From assembly GCF_000384475.1 (NCBI RefSeq), contig NZ_ARWB01000001.1, positions 3,537,039-3,601,038 on the forward strand: a stretch of 64,000 nt of DNA, in the 5' to 3' direction. Below, one piece after another: positions 60,790 to 64,000 of the stretch (position 1 is its first letter; every line of letters starts with the position of its first letter). Source of the stretch: Methylopila sp. M107. GTDB lineage: Bacteria > Pseudomonadota > Alphaproteobacteria > Rhizobiales > Methylopilaceae. The notes under the pieces were generated by a model, which saw nothing but the letters and a program-made list of their open reading frames with translations, made no database searches and was not told the origin of the DNA. Position numbers and translations under genes: made by a program.

Positions 60790-62955
60790 TCACACGCTCC
60801 CGACCGTCTTCAGCCGCGCCCGTGGGTGCACCTCGTTCTGGGACATCACCACCGTCTGGTTCCTGAAGCGCTCGATGATCGAGCGCACGAAGGGGCGGGA
60901 CGCGGCCGAGGTCAGCAGCACCGGCGCCTCGCCGATCTTGGCCGCCTCCTCGAAGGCGTCGCGCACGCCCGCGATGAACTCGTGCAGTTTTGAGGGCGCC
61001 ATGGCGAGGCTGCGCTCGTCGCCCGTGCCGACGATCGCCTCGACGAAGGCCTGTTCCCACTTCGGCGAGAGAGCGATCAGCGGCACGTAGCCGCCCATCG
61101 CCTGATTGTGGGCGCAGAGCTGGCGGGCGAGCCGCGAGCGGACATGTTCGACGATCTGGCCCGGCGCGCGGGTCCAGGCGACCGCCTCGGCGATGCCTTC
61201 GAGGATCGCCCCGAGGTCGCGGATCGAGACCCGCTCGGCGAGCAGCAGCTGCAGCACGCGCTGGACCGTGGTGGTCGAGATCTGGCTCGGCACCAGGTCC
61301 TCGACCAGCTTCTGCTGCTCCTTCGGCAGCTCCTTCAGGAGCTTCGTCACCTCGGCGTAGGTGAGCAGGTCCGGCATGTTGGCCTTGACGATTTCCGACA
61401 GATGGGTCGAGAGCACGGTGGTCGCGTCGACAACCGTGTAGCCGCGCAGGTTCGCCTCCTCGCGCAAGGACGCGTCGACCCAGGTGGCGGGCAGGCCGAA
61501 GGTTGGCTCGATGGTGTGGACGCCCGGCAGCGTCACCTGCTGGCCGGTCGGGTCCATCACCATGAACTGCGCCGGATAGACGTTGCCCGTGCCGCTTTCG
61601 ACCTCCTTCACCTTCACCGAATAGCCGTTCGGCGGGAGCTGCAGATTGTCGACGAGGCGCACCTGCGGCATGAGGAACCCCATGTCGCCCGCGATCGTGC
61701 GGCGCAGCGCCTTGATCTGCTCGGTCAGCTTGTCCGTGCCGGACGTGGCGTCGACCAGCGGCAGCAGCGCGTAGCCGAGCTCGATCTTGACGTCGTCCAT
61801 CTTGAGCGCCGCCGTCACCGGCTCCTCGGCCGCGGCGGCGGTCTCTCCGATTGCGGCGGTCGCGAGCTTCGCCACGCGCTCGGCGTCGGCGATCCGGTGC
61901 TGCTTCTCCGCGCGCCAGGCGAGCCAGCCGGCGCCGCCCGCGAGCCCGAGGAACGGGATCAGCGGGATGCCCGGCAGCATGGCCATCACGGCCATGACGG
62001 CGGCCGCAAGGCCGAGCGCCTTCGGATAGCCGGAGAGCTGCTTCATCAGCGCCTTGTCGGCCGAGCCCGAGACGCCGGCCTTCGAGACCAGCAGGCCCGC
62101 GGCGGTCGAGACGATCAGCGCGGGGATCTGGCTGACGAGGCCGTCGCCGACCGAGAGCAGCGTGTAGGACTGCGCGGCCTCCGCGAAGCCGAGCCCGTTC
62201 TGGGCGATGCCGATGATCATGCCGCCCAGCACGTTGACGAACACGATCAGGAGGCCCGCCACCGCGTCGCCGCGCACGAATTTCGAGGCGCCGTCCATCG
62301 CGCCGAAGAAGGTCGATTCGTCTTCCAGTTCCTTGCGCCGCGTCTTCGCCGTCGCCTCGTCGATCAGGCCCGCCGAAAGGTCCGCGTCGATCGCCATCTG
62401 CTTGCCCGGCATCGCGTCGAGCGTGAATCTGGCCGCGACCTCCGCGATGCGGCCCGAACCCTTGGTGATGACGACGAAGTTCACGATCACCAGGATCGCG
62501 AACACGATGATGCCGATGACGAAATTGCCGCCCATGACGAAGTTGCCGAACGCCTCGATGACGTGGCCGGCGGCGTCGGTCCCCTCATGGCCATGGGCGA
62601 GGATGAGGCGCGTCGAGGCGAGGTTGAGCGAGAGCCGCAGCATGGTGGCGACCAGCAGCACGGTCGGGAACGCCGAAAACTCCAGCGGCTTTTCGATGAA
62701 CAGCGCCGTCATCAGGATCAGCACCGACAGGATGATCGAGACCGCGAGCAGCACGTCGACCAGGAAGGCCGGCAGCGGGACGATCAGCACGCAGAGAATG
62801 ACGAGGACGCCGAGCGCGAGCCCGATATTGCCGCTCAGCAGCGTATTCCAGGCCGCATGGGCCCAGCCGGGCAGGGCGACGCCGCCGGCGGAACCGCCCA
62901 GCGCCTTCGGGACTCTTGGCGCGGGACCGCCGTTCCGCACCGTCACATCAGACAT
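60790..62955 (-). CDS. flhA: flagellar export gate protein FlhA
   Basis: The 721-residue protein has an N-terminal membrane half (about 1-340; SGNIGLALGVLVILCVLIVP and the FHIPEP-like region FSAFPTVLLVATMLRLSLNL, GGNFVIGIIVFAILVIVNFV, IAEVAARFTLDAMPGKQMAI) and a cytoplasmic half with ILSTHLSEIVKANMPDLLTY. It forms the export gate ring and binds FliI-FliJ complexes. The ATG at 62955 (MSDVTVRN) is chosen; an upstream in-frame start adds eight unconserved residues. It reads away from the right end of the window. Confidence 0.97.
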   Translation of the reverse strand: MSDVTVRNGGPAPRVPKALGGSAGGVALPGWAHAAWNTLLSGNIGLALGVLVILCVLIVPLPAFLVDVLLAVSIILSVLILMTALFIEKPLEFSAFPTVLLVATMLRLSLNLASTRLILAHGHEGTDAAGHVIEAFGNFVMGGNFVIGIIVFAILVIVNFVVITKGSGRIAEVAARFTLDAMPGKQMAIDADLSAGLIDEATAKTRRKELEDESTFFGAMDGASKFVRGDAVAGLLIVFVNVLGGMIIGIAQNGLGFAEAAQSYTLLSVGDGLVSQIPALIVSTAAGLLVSKAGVSGSADKALMKQLSGYPKALGLAAAVMAVMAMLPGIPLIPFLGLAGGAGWLAWRAEKQHRIADAERVAKLATAAIGETAAAAEEPVTAALKMDDVKIELGYALLPLVDATSGTDKLTEQIKALRRTIAGDMGFLMPQVRLVDNLQLPPNGYSVKVKEVESGTGNVYPAQFMVMDPTGQQVTLPGVHTIEPTFGLPATWVDASLREEANLRGYTVVDATTVLSTHLSEIVKANMPDLLTYAEVTKLLKELPKEQQKLVEDLVPSQISTTTVQRVLQLLLAERVSIRDLGAILEGIAEAVAWTRAPGQIVEHVRSRLARQLCAHNQAMGGYVPLIALSPKWEQAFVEAIVGTGDERSLAMAPSKLHEFIAGVRDAFEEAAKIGEAPVLLTSAASRPFVRSIIERFRNQTVVMSQNEVHPRARLKTVGSV

Positions 62956-63136
62956 CGACGCACCTCTGGCGGCGCACAAGAACCCGCCCGGCAGAAATTG
63001 CCGGGCGCATGGTTAACGGGGCGTTACGGTCGGCTTCCGTTGCGTCGCAGGCGGACCGTGCGAAGCGCCGCGCGGGGGACGGAGAGGGTGGGGCGATGTG
63101 CTCTCACGGGCGGCGTCGGAAGCGGTGGCGCTCGAC
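62956..63136. other. intergenic region upstream of flhA
   Basis: No gene is seen here. A GGGCGGGTTCTTG / CAAGAACCCGCCC-like part of a hairpin lies at 62975-63005 (AACCCGCCCGGCAGAAATTGCCGGGCG), near the start of flhA, and a GC-rich stretch leads to repeat R2b. Confidence 0.4.
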
Positions 63137-63289
63137 GCCCGCCCCCTCCACCGTGCTGCGCACGGTCCCCCTCCCCCATGCCTGCGGCATGGAGGAGGAT
63201 CCGCGCACGGCCCGCGACGCTTCTTGATCCTCCCCTGCGCCCTTCGGCGCGGGGGAGGGGGACCGCCGAAGGCGGTGGAGGGGGCGGGC
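63137..63289. repeat. R2-family palindromic repeat, copy b
   Basis: GCCCGCCCCCTCCACC at the left and GGTGGAGGGGGCGGGC at the right are exact inverses; inside, CCCCCTCCCCCATG...GGAGGAGGATC and GATCCTCCCC...GGGGGAGGGGGACC repeat the unit of 7182-7373 with halves in the opposite order. Confidence 0.8.
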
Positions 63290-63316
63290 TCGCGCGAGAT
63301 TTCCATGCTGTCTTGT

Positions 63317-63461
63317 TCCCCTCCCCCATGCGGGGAGGGGCTAGGGGTGGGGGTGGTTCAGAACGGAGCTCCTGGGGCGAAGCGGCTCTACGCCGACGCG
63401 GGGCGCTTTATCCGGAGGGACCCCCCCCCCTAACCCCTCCCCGCAAGGGGGAGGGGGACAG
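63317..63461. repeat. R3 inverted repeat with poly-C tract
   Basis: GTTCCCCTCCCCCATGCGGG..GGGGCTAGGGG (63315-63345) and a run of nine C with CCTAACCCCTCCCCGCAAGG..GGGAGGGGGACAGC (63421-63462) are inverted versions of one unit, about 75 bases apart. Confidence 0.7.
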
Positions 63462-63505
63462 CAGCGTCGCGGCGGGTTTGGAAATAGCAGTACTAGGTAT
63501 TTTGT

Positions 63506-63949
63506 CCTTGACATTATTCCCATCATCCCGCACGCTCCCTTCACCTCCTCCCGCCGGGAGGCGCGTCCGGACCGGCCGTTCGCGCGGGATGTGAGGGCGG
63601 CGCCTGCGCGGCTTCAGCACCGGTCTGAAGCCTCCCGGGACGTCGATCGAAGGCTTTTCGCGGCGGAAGCCGGAAGCTTTTGGCCGATGAGGTCAAGGGC
63701 GCCCGGACAACGCCAAGGAACGACGGCCGCCCGCCCTGCACTATGACGGGGCCGCCCTTCAGTGGGCCGTAACGCGGCGGGACTGGTCCGGACCCCTTTG
63801 GGAAACCGAAGGGCCAACGGGTCGCCCGACGTCGGAGCGCGGTTCCTTCGAGCGACGCAAAATCGCCGTGCGTGGGGCGCCGGGCGACCGGTTCTCTAAG
63901 TTTTAAGATGCGGCCGCCTGGCGTCCCCGCCTCCCTGTTCATCCCTCGC
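63506..63949 (+). repeat. dispersed element copy B, candidate structured RNA
   Basis: This copy starts CCTTGACAT at 63506 and ends CCTGGCG...CTCGCG near 63949, parallel to 6606-7110. It keeps the 29-nt core (63748-63776), CGCCCGACGTCGGAGCGCGG (63823-63842) and GGGGCGCCGGGCGACCGGTT. The helices are kept: CCTCCC/GGGAGG replaces CTTCCC/GGGAAG; GGTCGCCCG (63820-63828) pairs over nine bases with CGGGCGACC (63881-63889); GCGCGG (63837-63842) pairs with CCGTGC (63866-63871) using a G-U. An extra stem CATCCCGC / GCGGGATG closes its 5' part. No protein-coding frame is shared over the full length. Confidence 0.6.
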
Positions 63950-64000
63950 GCGAAAATTCGCGGCGAGGACGATGGAGGCTGTCCGGGCGAGGGGAGCGAA

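Noticed and set aside
61108-63594. 828-codon plus-strand frame opposite flhA
   Set aside because: Shadow of flhA, running on through palindromic repeats; no homology-like blocks.

Overview
The window is about 70 % GC and reads as the chromosome of a flagellated alphaproteobacterium of the Hyphomicrobiales (Rhizobiales), probably a Methylobacteriaceae/Methylocystaceae-like lineage. The evidence is a CtrA master regulator and its phosphotransferase ChpT, a DUF1134 (EipA) envelope protein, the order yebC-ruvCAB-ybgC-tolQRAB-pal-cpoB-tilS, and families of GC-rich intergenic palindromes. The genus is an inference.

Layout. 1-1565: 3'-truncated molybdopterin oxidoreductase. 2024-23059: a housekeeping block starting with yebC. 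It is interrupted by an amber-broken membrane gene, an Hsp70-like gene, a TauE/SafE permease and a GbsR-type regulator operon with a large operator-like palindrome. It continues with ruvC, ruvA, an inverted sulfotransferase-like gene, ruvB, ybgC, two secreted trypsin-like proteases on the other strand, the Tol-Pal operon, tilS, a PCu(A)C copper chaperone and recQ. 23293-25078: tandem paralogous secreted four-cysteine proteins. 25297-25372: tRNA-Ile(CAU), the substrate of TilS. 25526-31103: a peptide-type ABC importer in which an inserted palindromic repeat has fused the second permease in frame to the first ATPase. 31174-39785: hydratase, lipoprotein hydrolase, a very Arg/Asp-rich OmpA-domain protein, APC permease, coiled-coil membrane protein, EipA and YHS protein.

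40090-44570 is a degraded accessory island: a 5'-truncated RHS gene whose last part drops to low GC, a small putative immunity gene, a second RHS scrap, and a GspE-type ATPase lacking its C-terminal third. 44599-54319 is cell cycle and motility: cysQ, chpT, a cheA-cheW-cheY-cheB-cheR operon with a receiver on CheA and none on CheB, convergent ctrA, then divergent fliI-fliJ. The ctrA/fliI intergenic region carries seven GANTC sites. 54428-62955 holds a third four-cysteine paralog, a lytic transglycosylase, a LysR regulator divergent from a secreted internal-repeat protein, YcxB-like and DUF1275 membrane proteins, a PhnA-like membrane protein with a 24-residue partner missed by ordinary ORF calling, and flhA.

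The most unusual non-coding feature is a pair of ~450-500 nt homologous elements (6606-7110 and 63506-63949), 57 kb apart in the same orientation. Each begins at an identical TTGACA-containing octamer, shares a 29-nt identical core, and can form the same 3' stem, with compensatory or G-U-compatible changes in helices. I read them as a candidate structured RNA or RNA-type mobile element family; their function is unknown. Palindromic repeat families (called R1, R2, R3 and REP here) fill many of the other intergenic gaps.
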